From contig NBMY01000056.1 of assembly GCA_002212985.1 (NCBI GenBank), forward strand, positions 1 to 44,562: a stretch of DNA of 44,562 bases. The letters run 5' to 3'. Below the pieces are notes generated by a model, which saw only the letters and a program-made list of their open reading frames with translations, ran no database searches and was not told where the DNA came from. Source of the stretch: Sphingobacteriales bacterium TSM_CSS. GTDB lineage: Bacteria > Bacteroidota > Bacteroidia > Chitinophagales > UBA2359. A program made the position numbers and the translations under genes. Positions 1 to 7,127 of this stretch are shown one piece after another; the first letter of the stretch is position 1; the number at the start of each line of letters is the position of its first letter.

Positions 1-369
1 ATAAACGTAAGCTCTTAGGTAGCGCCTTTGTTGACAATGTTCTTAATTATAATCCTTTCCTTTTACCGCAAAGACAGCAAGGGTTTACAAAGTAAGCAAT
101 TACTTTTCGGAATTCCTTTGCATTCCTTGCGGGTAAACGCTTCAAATTAGCAACGCTTCGGGCCAAAATACTGAGATTGCAGGTAGTTCTTAAGTAGTAA
201 CATATAAAGCTACTATAAAAAACGCTGCCGCTCCTTATATTGACAAAGCGCATACCGGATACATATAGCAATAACCCGTCAATTTCCACAACCTTGCAAC
301 AAAAACGTGGTTGCCATATAGCCAAATCGCTTAACAACCGGCGGGCTTTAACTACTTTCTTCTTTTTAA
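1..369. other. Intergenic region without a credible gene
   Basis: No reading frame here looks like a protein. The only longer open frame (minus strand, 47-337) has the low-complexity K/R-rich composition produced by the palindromic element at 64-135 and by AT-rich DNA. No tRNA or rRNA fold was seen. The stretch leads directly into the tandem array that begins at 370. Confidence 0.6.
64..135. repeat. Dispersed palindromic element (CTTTGCGG family), copy 1
   Basis: Left arm 64-83 and right arm 115-135 are imperfect inverted copies of the pattern CCTTTGC-nnn-CTTTGCGGTAAA. The same pattern occurs as an inverted pair at 2624-2669 and as a further direct copy at 2715-2745, so this is a small repeat family rather than chance. 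From general knowledge, similar GCGG/TTTG-rich intergenic repeats are common in Bacteroidota genomes. A hairpin in RNA is possible; the function is unknown. Confidence 0.6.
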
Positions 370-869
370 TATGCCGATGCCATAAAGGTTTATGCCGATG
401 CCATAAAGGTTTATGCCGATGTCATAAAAGTTTATGCCGATGCCATAAAAGTTTATGCCAATGCCATAAAGGTTTATGCCGATGTTATAAAGGTTTATGC
501 CGATGACATAAAGGTTTATGCCGATGCCATAAAAGTTTATGCCGATATCATAAAGGTTTATGCCGATACCATAAAGGTTTATGCCGATGTCATAAAGATT
601 TATACCGATGCCATAAAGATTTATGCCGATGTCATAAAGGTTTATGCCGATGACATAAAGGTTTATGCCAATTCCATAAAGGTTTATGCCGATGCCATAA
701 AGGTTTATGCCGATACCATAAAGGTTTATGCCGATGTCATAAAGATTTATACCGATGTCATAAAGATTTATACCGATGTCATAAAGATTTATACCGATGT
801 CATAAAGATTTATACCGATGTCATAAAGGTTTATGCCGATGCCATAAAGGTTTATGCCGATGTCATAAA
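370..869. repeat. 21-bp tandem array with an interrupted palindrome in each unit
   Basis: There are 23 complete 21-bp units (unit starts 370, 391, 412 and so on to 832) plus a partial 24th at 853-869, with no net length change. Each unit carries CATAAA-(G/A)(G/A)-TTTATG, a two-fold symmetric site with a 2-bp centre. The inner arms ATAAA and TTTAT are identical in every unit. Differences fall in the 2-bp centre, the outer C/G of the arms, and the linker (GATGCC, GATGTC, GATGAC, GATACC, AATTCC). The 21-bp period is two helical turns, which would put all the palindromes on one face of the DNA. It is not CRISPR because there are no unique spacers. The array leaves frames open on both strands, including a minus-strand heptapeptide repeat, but nothing else supports coding. 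Confidence 0.95.
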
Positions 870-967
870 AAATGCACCTTCTGTACCCCAAAACCCATAA
901 AATGTGGGGGGAACTTTAATTTCTTTTTGAAATTACCTGAATCGTTTTAAAATGCTGTATAATTTCT

Positions 968-1438
968 ATGTGTAAATTACATCTTAATGTTCAAGGGCAG
1001 GTGGGTTTTACCACCTACTCCGACCAACGGTTTAAAACCAACGTGCAAACCAATGTAAAAGGCTTGGATTTTATACTCAAACTCCGCCCCGTAACCTACA
1101 ACGTTAATGCACCGGCATTAGACAAATTCCTGCACCAAGGCAACACTCCGCGAGAAAAAGATGAAACAGGCGACCAACTCAACCGGCAGGCATTACAACA
1201 AAAAGCCAACATTACCTATACCGGCTTCCTTGCTCAGGAAGTAGAGCAAGCCGCACAAGCCACAGGCTTCGACTTTAGCGGTGTGGACAAACCCCAAAAC
1301 GACCGCGACCTCTACGGCCTCCGCTATGCCGAGTTTGTGGTTACACTTGTAAAAGCCGTGCAGGAGCAGCAGGAAATGATAGTGGAACTGAAAAAAGAAA
1401 TTACTCAACTGAAAGCGCAAATTAACGGCAATAAATAG
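968..1438 (+). CDS. Peptidase S74 (intramolecular chaperone) domain protein, probably a remnant
   Basis: This 156-aa protein is almost entirely a peptidase S74 / tail-fibre chaperone domain. The start of the domain (YSDQRFKTNVQ, residues 17-27) carries the Ser-Asp pair used for autocleavage in the family (Ser18, Asp19), followed by GLDFILKLRPVTYN. The centre has TGFLAQEVEQ and the end is a helix likely to form a coiled coil (about 120-152). In this family the domain normally caps a long trimeric fibre or surface protein and trims itself off after folding. Here only about 16 residues precede it, and the frame is closed by a TGA at 938-940, so the fibre is missing. The satellite array lies just upstream. 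It is probably a truncated gene, though expression as a stand-alone chaperone cannot be excluded. No clear ribosome-binding site. Confidence 0.75.
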   Translation: MCKLHLNVQGQVGFTTYSDQRFKTNVQTNVKGLDFILKLRPVTYNVNAPALDKFLHQGNTPREKDETGDQLNRQALQQKANITYTGFLAQEVEQAAQATGFDFSGVDKPQNDRDLYGLRYAEFVVTLVKAVQEQQEMIVELKKEITQLKAQINGNK

Positions 1439-1633
1439 ATTATTACTGTGTTTGGAGCTACAAACCGCATTTTTTTTCTTTGGTTATACCGCAAAAACAA
1501 CACAATTTTGCAAAACTCAAGAAGAAAAGGTTGCATTCAATTGCTGTTTTTGTAACTTTATGGTTCATAGTTACCCAATGTGGTGAATAAGACACTAATA
1601 CTTAAATTTTATCATTACTTCAATACAATTTTT

Positions 1634-2509
1634 ATGAAAAAACTACTCTTTGTACAAATTCTGGCTTGGGCAGTGTTTGCCGCAGGCGCACAGGCGCAGT
1701 CGCTATCGCCACAGGTGGTGGCATCCGGGGGCGGTTATGCACAGGCGGGCGGATATTCGCTCTCCTATACGGTAGGCGAGCCTGTTACGGCTACTCTTGC
1801 ATCGGGCAGCAATATATTAACTCAGGGTTTTCATCAGCCCGATTTTCAAAGCATCGTAAAACTCTTGGCCAAAGTGTATTTAGAGGGAGCTTATAATGGC
1901 GCCGGCATGAACACCACATTGGCCACGCTGCCGGCGTTTCCGCTTGCACAACCCTATAACACCGCCCCGTGGAACTACACCGGCACCGAACAAGTAGCCT
2001 CTCTGCCCGCCAACGTAGTGGATTGGTTGTTTGTAGAACTGCGCGATGCCACATTTACCCCTGTTAGCGGCGGAAAACGCGCTGTTTTCCTGCTTTCCGA
2101 TGGCACCCTGCGCGATGTGGACGGCACGCCCGGCGCTTCGTTTACCGGTGCAGTACCCGGCAATTACTATGTTATTATGCGCCACCGCAACCACCTGGCA
2201 GTTATGAGCGCTTCGCAGATTGGCCTGCCCAATGCTACCGCATATGACTTCACCACCACAGCCGCACAAGCTTTTGGTCCCGCACAACAAAAATCTCTTG
2301 CCGGAGGCGCATTTGGCATGTATGCCGGCGAATTAGATGCCAACGGCGTTTTTTCTGTTGCCGATTTTAACTTTTATGCCGTCACCGGCTCGCAAACCAA
2401 TGTTTATAACGATGCCGATGCCAACTTAGACAAACAAGTTACCGTAGCCGATTTTAACCTCTACCAACCCAATGCCAGCGTAATTGGCATAACACAGGTA
2501 AGGTACTAA
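1634..2509 (+). CDS. Secreted protein with dockerin-like C-terminal segment
   Basis: The start at 1634 gives a clean signal peptide (MKKLLFVQILAWAVFAAGAQAQ); an upstream in-frame start at 1580 would bury it. The mature protein (about 270 aa) begins with a segment seen in many Bacteroidota exported proteins (YTVGEPVTATL...ILTQGFHQP, about residues 45-75). A globular region follows with VDWLFVELRD and GNYYVIMRHRNHLAVMS. The C-terminal 60 residues hold two ADFN(F/L)Y motifs with an acidic loop (NDADANLDKQVTVADFN) resembling a calcium-binding dockerin/EF-hand pair. No canonical T9SS sorting domain is seen at the end. The function is unknown; secretion is well supported. It stands alone between repeats. 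Confidence 0.8.
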   Translation: MKKLLFVQILAWAVFAAGAQAQSLSPQVVASGGGYAQAGGYSLSYTVGEPVTATLASGSNILTQGFHQPDFQSIVKLLAKVYLEGAYNGAGMNTTLATLPAFPLAQPYNTAPWNYTGTEQVASLPANVVDWLFVELRDATFTPVSGGKRAVFLLSDGTLRDVDGTPGASFTGAVPGNYYVIMRHRNHLAVMSASQIGLPNATAYDFTTTAAQAFGPAQQKSLAGGAFGMYAGELDANGVFSVADFNFYAVTGSQTNVYNDADANLDKQVTVADFNLYQPNASVIGITQVRY

Positions 2510-2623
2510 GCAGTTTGTAACGGCACGTTTTATTATTATCTTTGCATTGGGGCAGGTTTTTATCTGCCCTAATGTGTTTTCTACAAAACCCCAACCGAAA
2601 TAAGGCAGTAAAAAAGCAGCAAA

Positions 2624-2669
2624 CTTTGTGAACTTTGCGGTAAATGAATAAACCGCAAGGAGCACAAAG
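2624..2669. repeat. Dispersed palindromic element (CTTTGCGG family), copy 2
   Basis: Arms 2624-2641 and 2652-2669 pair at 15 of 18 positions around a 10-nt loop, so an RNA hairpin is possible. It lies about 115 bp after the stop of the secreted protein gene and has no T-run typical of an intrinsic terminator. The core matches the element at 64-135. Confidence 0.6.
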
Positions 2670-2714
2670 GGTTAATTAATACATTTCCTCAGTAATCTTT
2701 AAAACCAATAGCGG

Positions 2715-2745
2715 GCTTTGCGAATTCTTTGCGTACTTTGCGGTT
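2715..2745. repeat. Dispersed CTTTGCG element, copy 3 (unpaired)
   Basis: CTTTGCG occurs twice, followed by TACTTTGCGGTTAAA. This is the same pattern and orientation as the left arm at 2624-2641. It sits just upstream of the ABC ATPase gene and may overlap its leader. Confidence 0.5.
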
Positions 2746-2777
2746 AAAACAACAAAGTTACATAACCAGTGCTTTCT

Positions 2778-3533
2778 ATGGCAAACAACAACCCCTCTAC
2801 CGTAATATATGCCAACGGGCTTACCAAGCAATTTGGCGATTTTACCGCCGTAAACCACATTAGCTTTGAGGTGCAACGGGGCGAAATTTTCGGGTTTTTG
2901 GGCGCCAACGGGGCAGGTAAAACCACCGCCATAAAAATGTTGTGCGGCTTGTTGCAACCCACATCGGGGCAGGCCAGCGTGGCCGGGTTTGATGTGTACC
3001 GGCAGCGCGAAGCCATTAAACAAAACATCGGGTACATGAGTCAGCGTTTTTCGCTGTACGACGACCTTACCGTTTCGGAAAACATACGCTTTTACGGCGG
3101 CATTTACGGGCTTTCCTACAAAACCATCAGACAAAAAACCGATGAACTGCTCAACCTGCTGCAAATGCAAGCCGAGGCAAAAAAAATTGTCAAATCGCTG
3201 CCCCTTGGCTGGAAACAAAAATTAGCCTTCTCTATTGCCATTATGCACAGCCCGCAGGTAGTGTTTTTAGACGAACCCACCGGCGGCGTTGACCCCGTAA
3301 CCCGAAGGCAGTTCTGGCACATGATTTATGAAACCGCACAACAGGGGTTAACCGTATTTGTTACCACCCACTACATGGACGAAGCAGAATACTGCAACCG
3401 CGTTTCCATAATGGTTGACGGTACTATTGAAGCCCTTGACACACCCGGCGGACTGAAAAAAGCCTTTAATGCACCAAACATGAACGAAGTTTTTATACAT
3501 TTGGCCAGAGGCGCTAAAAGAACCGACGGGTGA
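2778..3533 (+). CDS. ABC transporter ATP-binding protein (YbhF-like), no permease nearby
   Basis: A 251-aa nucleotide-binding subunit from the ATG at 2778; a GTG nine bases upstream is also possible. It has Walker A GANGAGKTT, a Q-loop (YMSQRFSLYDDLT), Walker B VVFLDEPTGGVDP and an H-loop histidine (VTTHYMDEAEYC). The signature is LPLGWKQKL rather than LSGGQ, which is typical of the YbhF / multidrug-efflux ABC-2 group. The C-terminus (MNEVFIHLA) is also normal for that group, so the protein is complete. Such ATPases are usually encoded with an HlyD-type adaptor and ABC-2 permeases. Here the next gene is a nucleotidyltransferase, and neither side has a permease. It may serve a permease elsewhere or be left over from a broken operon. 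Confidence 0.9.
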   Translation: MANNNPSTVIYANGLTKQFGDFTAVNHISFEVQRGEIFGFLGANGAGKTTAIKMLCGLLQPTSGQASVAGFDVYRQREAIKQNIGYMSQRFSLYDDLTVSENIRFYGGIYGLSYKTIRQKTDELLNLLQMQAEAKKIVKSLPLGWKQKLAFSIAIMHSPQVVFLDEPTGGVDPVTRRQFWHMIYETAQQGLTVFVTTHYMDEAEYCNRVSIMVDGTIEALDTPGGLKKAFNAPNMNEVFIHLARGAKRTDG

Positions 3534-3606
3534 AGTTCCTATAAATGAAAGAAAAATAAAAACCATACCGAAAAAAAATTGCTTACTGCACTTATTAACA
3601 GCAACA

Positions 3607-3909
3607 ATGGAACTTATAAAAAAACACCGCAAAGAGATAGATAGTGCTTGCTCAACATTTAAGGTGGGCGAGTTGTACGCTTTTGGTTCTGTTTTAACCA
3701 ATACGGTTGGCCCTGAAAGCGATATTGATTTCATTGTTTCAATTTTGTCGAACGACCCAATTGAATATGCAGAAAATTACTTCAACCTGAAATTTGAGTT
3801 AGAAAGAATTTTTATGCGGAAAATTGATTTGCTCGAACAAAAGGCAATCAGAAACAAGGTTTTTGAGGATTTTGTCAATAAACAAAAAAAGTTGGTGTAT
3901 GCAAGATGA
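3607..3909 (+). CDS. mntA: MntA-type nucleotidyltransferase antitoxin
   Basis: A 100-aa minimal nucleotidyltransferase. The catalytic signature GS-X10-DXD is exact: Gly27-Ser28, ten residues, then Asp39-Ile-Asp41 (GSVLTNTVGPESDIDF). The next gene encodes a HEPN protein with the RX4HXY motif, and the two overlap by 11 bp (3899-3909), so they are translated together. In characterised MntA/HepT systems the nucleotidyltransferase adds AMP to the tyrosine of RX4HXY and silences the HEPN ribonuclease. Gene order antitoxin then toxin and short length fit a type VII toxin-antitoxin module. The function is inferred from motifs and arrangement. Confidence 0.88.
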   Translation: MELIKKHRKEIDSACSTFKVGELYAFGSVLTNTVGPESDIDFIVSILSNDPIEYAENYFNLKFELERIFMRKIDLLEQKAIRNKVFEDFVNKQKKLVYAR

Positions 3910-4213
3910 AATTAAGGTATGGCTAGAAGATATAGAAAAAGCTATTTCCGAAATTAACAGCTTCTTACCCGAAACGCGTAACTTCCTCGAATTTGAGAAA
4001 GATATTAAAACCAAGCGAGCAGTAGAACGTAATATAGAAATAATTGGGGAAGCAATGAGCAGAATTCTGAAAATTGAGCCAACAATACAAATAAGCGCTT
4101 CGAGGAAAATAATAGATACCCGAAACAGGATCATTCACGGATACGATTCTGTTTCGGATGATGTGATTTGGCTAATTATTATCAAGTACCTGCCAATTCT
4201 TCGGGAAGAATAA
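3899..4213 (+). CDS. hepT: HepT-type HEPN ribonuclease toxin (DUF86)
   Basis: The start at 3899 inside the end of mntA gives a 104-aa helical protein beginning MQDEIKVWLEDIEKAI, matching the usual HepT N-terminus. The catalytic HEPN motif is complete: Arg75-NRII-His80-Gly-Tyr82 (RX4HXY). Arg and His are the ribonuclease residues, and the Tyr is the AMPylation target in known MntA/HepT pairs. IGEAMSRIL and VSDDVIWLIIIKYLP are also typical. A longer upstream frame from 3824 would overlap mntA extensively and is unlikely. It is probably an RNase held inactive by the preceding gene product, and such pairs are often linked to phage or plasmid defence. Confidence 0.88.
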   Translation: MQDEIKVWLEDIEKAISEINSFLPETRNFLEFEKDIKTKRAVERNIEIIGEAMSRILKIEPTIQISASRKIIDTRNRIIHGYDSVSDDVIWLIIIKYLPILREE

Positions 4214-4359
4214 TGAAACTAAAAGAAACCGATGACAATTGAATACTACTGTAGTTTACGGTGAATACCGGTATTTGCAAAATCACAAAGCTATCCATAT
4301 AAGTCAACTCTGTTTACAACTGGCAAAGTGCCCTGTAGTTTATTACCATAACCGCTGCC

Positions 4360-7101
4360 ATGCTACCAAACCTGTACAAAAACACCTATACTGCCCTGCA
4401 AAAAGGCAAAATCGGTTTACTCTTGCTGTTCATACTGCTACCGCTTATGAGCGCCGTACCGCCCGAAAAGGTGGGTAAAAAAGCCCTGTACCGCTCCGGT
4501 GTGTTTACCCTTTATGCCAACAAAGTGGTACAGGGTAAATTTACCGCACAGGCAAAAACCCCCACCGCCCTTACCACCAACTACCAAAGCCCCGCAAACA
4601 GCCGGTACGGCAGGCTGGTAGAGTTTAAATTCAGCATAAACGGAAAAGACAACGAACTGCCCTTTGGCGTAAACCACCGCATGGTTTTGCTGCCCCAAAA
4701 CGGCCGCGTAACAACTCCCGTCATTGGGTTTGGCATACCCGATGCGGCTGCGCCTACCCTACCCGATGGCAACCTGTACTTAGAACCCAACACCCGTTTC
4801 ACCATTCGGCTCGATATGAACCGCGTACTGAAGGCATTTAACGAAACCGGCTTTTTTGAAACCGCAAATGGTGAAAAAATTGCAAAACCCGATTTTAAAG
4901 GCGTATATGTAGCAGGAGGTTCGCAACCTTTGGGCTGGGATTTTGAAAATCTGCCCTCGCGCCCGCAGTATGAACTCACAGACCCCGACGGCGACGGCAT
5001 TTACGAAGTAACGCTGGTAATGAATGCCTACAACCCCGATGATTTTACCGCCACCACCTGGCAACTGCAAAAAGATTTGAGCAGCTTACCGCAATACAGC
5101 AGCGGCTTTACCCTGCCCGATGCCCTCTACAACCTGTCGTTAGAGGAAATGCTGCTAAACATACGCTCCGATGGCGCCTATATGGCCGGCGAAAAATGGG
5201 ACGGCGTTTGGACACGCGACATCAGTTACAGCATTTTGCTCTCGCTGGCGCTGCTGCAACCCGATGTGGCCAAAACCAGCCTGCTGCAAAAGGTAAAAAA
5301 CAACCGAATTGTGCAAGATACCGGCACCGGCGGTTCCTGGCCCATATCAAGCGACCGCATGACTTGGGTGCTGGCCGCCTGGGAAGTTTACCTGTCCACC
5401 GGCGACAAGGATTGGCTGCAAAAGGTTTACCCCATCATTAAAAACAGCGCCGACGACGACCGCAAAACCCTGTTAGACATGCAAACGGGGTTAATGATGG
5501 GTGAATCGTCTTTTTTAGACTGGCGCAAGCAATCTTACCCCCGCTGGATGAACCCGGTTGACATTTACCGCTCGCAAAACTTAGGAACCAACGCCGTACA
5601 CTGCCAAACCCATTTTATCCTTTCCCAAATAGAAAATGAGCTGGGTTTGCCCAACACCGGCGCCGATAAATTTGCCCAACAATTGGCCAACAACATTAAC
5701 CGGCAGTTGTGGAGCAAAGAAAACAACTATTACGGGCAATATTTGTACGGAGCCGATTACCCCGTGCTGTCTGCCCGCAGCGAAACCCTGGGCGAAGCGC
5801 TTTGCATACTGTTTAACATTGCCGATGAAGCGCGCGCCGACGAGGTTATTGCCCACACCCCTGCCCTGCCCTACGGCGTGCCCTGTTTTTACCCGCAAAT
5901 ACCCGATATTCCGCCCTACCACAACAACGCCGTTTGGCCCTTTGTGCAGGCCTATTTTACATGGGCTGCCGCCAAAGCCGGCAATACCGCCGCCGTAGAA
6001 CATGGCTTGGCCTGCATTTACCGGCAGGCTGCCCTGTTTGCCACCAACAAAGAAAACATGAGCGCCGATAACGGCGATTTTAAAGGCACCGAAATCAACT
6101 CCGACCGCCAACTGTGGAGCGTGGCCGGCAACTTAGCCACCGTTTACCGCATTTTTTACGGCATAAACCTGCAGCCCGACGGCCTTACCTTTACACCCTT
6201 TGTACCAAAACCCTACAACGGAACCAAAAAATTAACCAATTTTAAATACCGCAACGCCATTTTGGATATTGAACTGCGCGGCTACGGCAAGCGCATCGGA
6301 AAATTTACGCTCGACGGACAGGTTACGGAAAAAGCCTTTATTCCGGCAAATCTTACCGGCCGCCATACGGTTGTTATTGAACTCGATAAAAAGGAAGTGC
6401 CCCTGCAGCCGTTTAACCGCGTAAACAACCTGTTTTCGCCCGAAACACCCGATGTGCAGATGAAAGGCAATTTTCTGGAATGGCAGCCCATTGAAGGCGC
6501 TGCAAAATACATGGTATATCAAAACGGCCGGCAACTTGCCGTTACCGAACAAACCCGGCACCGGCTGCCGCCGTCGGGCAATTATGCGCAGTATCAGGTT
6601 TGCGCCGTTACGCAAAACAACGTTTCGTCTTTCCTTAGCAAGCCGGTAAGTGTGGTACTGCCCGCCATTGTGCAGCGCATAGAGGCAGAAACGGCAGCGC
6701 CGGCAACTGCCAAACCCTGTACCGGCTACTCGGGCAGCGGTGCGGTAGAGTTAACCGTTGCCCAAAACACTACCCTGCATTTTACCTTTACCGCACCGCA
6801 AAACGGGCAATACCGATTTGAATTTGCCTACAGCAACGGCAGCGGCCCGGTAAATACCGATAACAAATGCGCCATACGCACGCTATACGTATCAAAAGCC
6901 CTGCCCGAAGGTAAAGCCGTAGTTTTTCCGCAATTAGGGTTCGATGAGTGGTCGAATTGGGGCATGAGCAACCCTATTACGCTGTGGATGGATGCCGGCA
7001 AGCATGAAATTAGCCTGCAATTTGAGCCGCACAATCAAAACATGAACGGCAGCATAAACACCCTGCTGCTCGATTACCTCGAAATTACACAGGTTCGATA
7101 G
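4360..7101 (+). CDS. Secreted six-hairpin glycoside hydrolase with FN3-like and carbohydrate-binding modules
   Basis: A 913-aa protein. A hydrophobic stretch (IGLLLLFILLPLMSA, about residues 19-33) acts as signal peptide. An N-terminal beta-rich region (about 35-240) leads to an (alpha/alpha)6 catalytic domain (about 245-640) with WDGVWTRDISYS (about 281), GGSWPISSDRMTWVLAAWEVY, ESSFLDWRKQSYPRWMNP (about 382) and NNAVWPFVQAYF (about 522). These resemble GH63/GH78-type or MGH1-like clan enzymes; candidate acids are the Asp and Glu in these motifs. An FN3-like segment (about 695-770) and a C-terminal beta-sandwich like CBM6/35 (about 775-913) follow. No T9SS domain. There is no SusC/D pair nearby, so it is not part of a classical polysaccharide locus. 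The exact substrate (alpha-glucan, rhamnoside, mannoside) cannot be told. Confidence 0.75.
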   Translation: MLPNLYKNTYTALQKGKIGLLLLFILLPLMSAVPPEKVGKKALYRSGVFTLYANKVVQGKFTAQAKTPTALTTNYQSPANSRYGRLVEFKFSINGKDNELPFGVNHRMVLLPQNGRVTTPVIGFGIPDAAAPTLPDGNLYLEPNTRFTIRLDMNRVLKAFNETGFFETANGEKIAKPDFKGVYVAGGSQPLGWDFENLPSRPQYELTDPDGDGIYEVTLVMNAYNPDDFTATTWQLQKDLSSLPQYSSGFTLPDALYNLSLEEMLLNIRSDGAYMAGEKWDGVWTRDISYSILLSLALLQPDVAKTSLLQKVKNNRIVQDTGTGGSWPISSDRMTWVLAAWEVYLSTGDKDWLQKVYPIIKNSADDDRKTLLDMQTGLMMGESSFLDWRKQSYPRWMNPVDIYRSQNLGTNAVHCQTHFILSQIENELGLPNTGADKFAQQLANNINRQLWSKENNYYGQYLYGADYPVLSARSETLGEALCILFNIADEARADEVIAHTPALPYGVPCFYPQIPDIPPYHNNAVWPFVQAYFTWAAAKAGNTAAVEHGLACIYRQAALFATNKENMSADNGDFKGTEINSDRQLWSVAGNLATVYRIFYGINLQPDGLTFTPFVPKPYNGTKKLTNFKYRNAILDIELRGYGKRIGKFTLDGQVTEKAFIPANLTGRHTVVIELDKKEVPLQPFNRVNNLFSPETPDVQMKGNFLEWQPIEGAAKYMVYQNGRQLAVTEQTRHRLPPSGNYAQYQVCAVTQNNVSSFLSKPVSVVLPAIVQRIEAETAAPATAKPCTGYSGSGAVELTVAQNTTLHFTFTAPQNGQYRFEFAYSNGSGPVNTDNKCAIRTLYVSKALPEGKAVVFPQLGFDEWSNWGMSNPITLWMDAGKHEISLQFEPHNQNMNGSINTLLLDYLEITQVR

Positions 7102-7127
7102 GCAGCGGCGGTTAATGCAGGTATTCT

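Noticed and set aside
240..506. Plus-strand 88-codon Cys/His-rich frame resembling zinc knuckles
   Set aside because: The Cys-His pattern is a translation of the 21-bp repeat and stops at a variant unit.
370..869. CRISPR array
   Set aside because: Units are contiguous 21-bp repeats with no unique spacers and no cas genes in the window.
352..891. Minus-strand 179-codon frame with heptapeptide repeat (GINLYDI type)
   Set aside because: It exists only because the array has a 21-bp period, starts at TTG without a ribosome-binding site, has no signal sequence, and the plus strand is also partly open. Detection of the peptide by proteomics would reverse this.
1880..2290. Minus-strand 136-codon frame inside the secreted protein gene
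   Set aside because: It is antisense to a gene with a clear signal peptide and has no family resemblance.
4239..4478. Plus-strand 79-codon frame between hepT and the glycosidase gene
   Set aside because: It overlaps the start of the glycosidase gene in another frame and shows no domain or signal.
5581..6111. Minus-strand 176-codon frame inside the glycosidase gene
   Set aside because: It is antisense to conserved catalytic motifs; the long frame reflects codon bias of the real gene.
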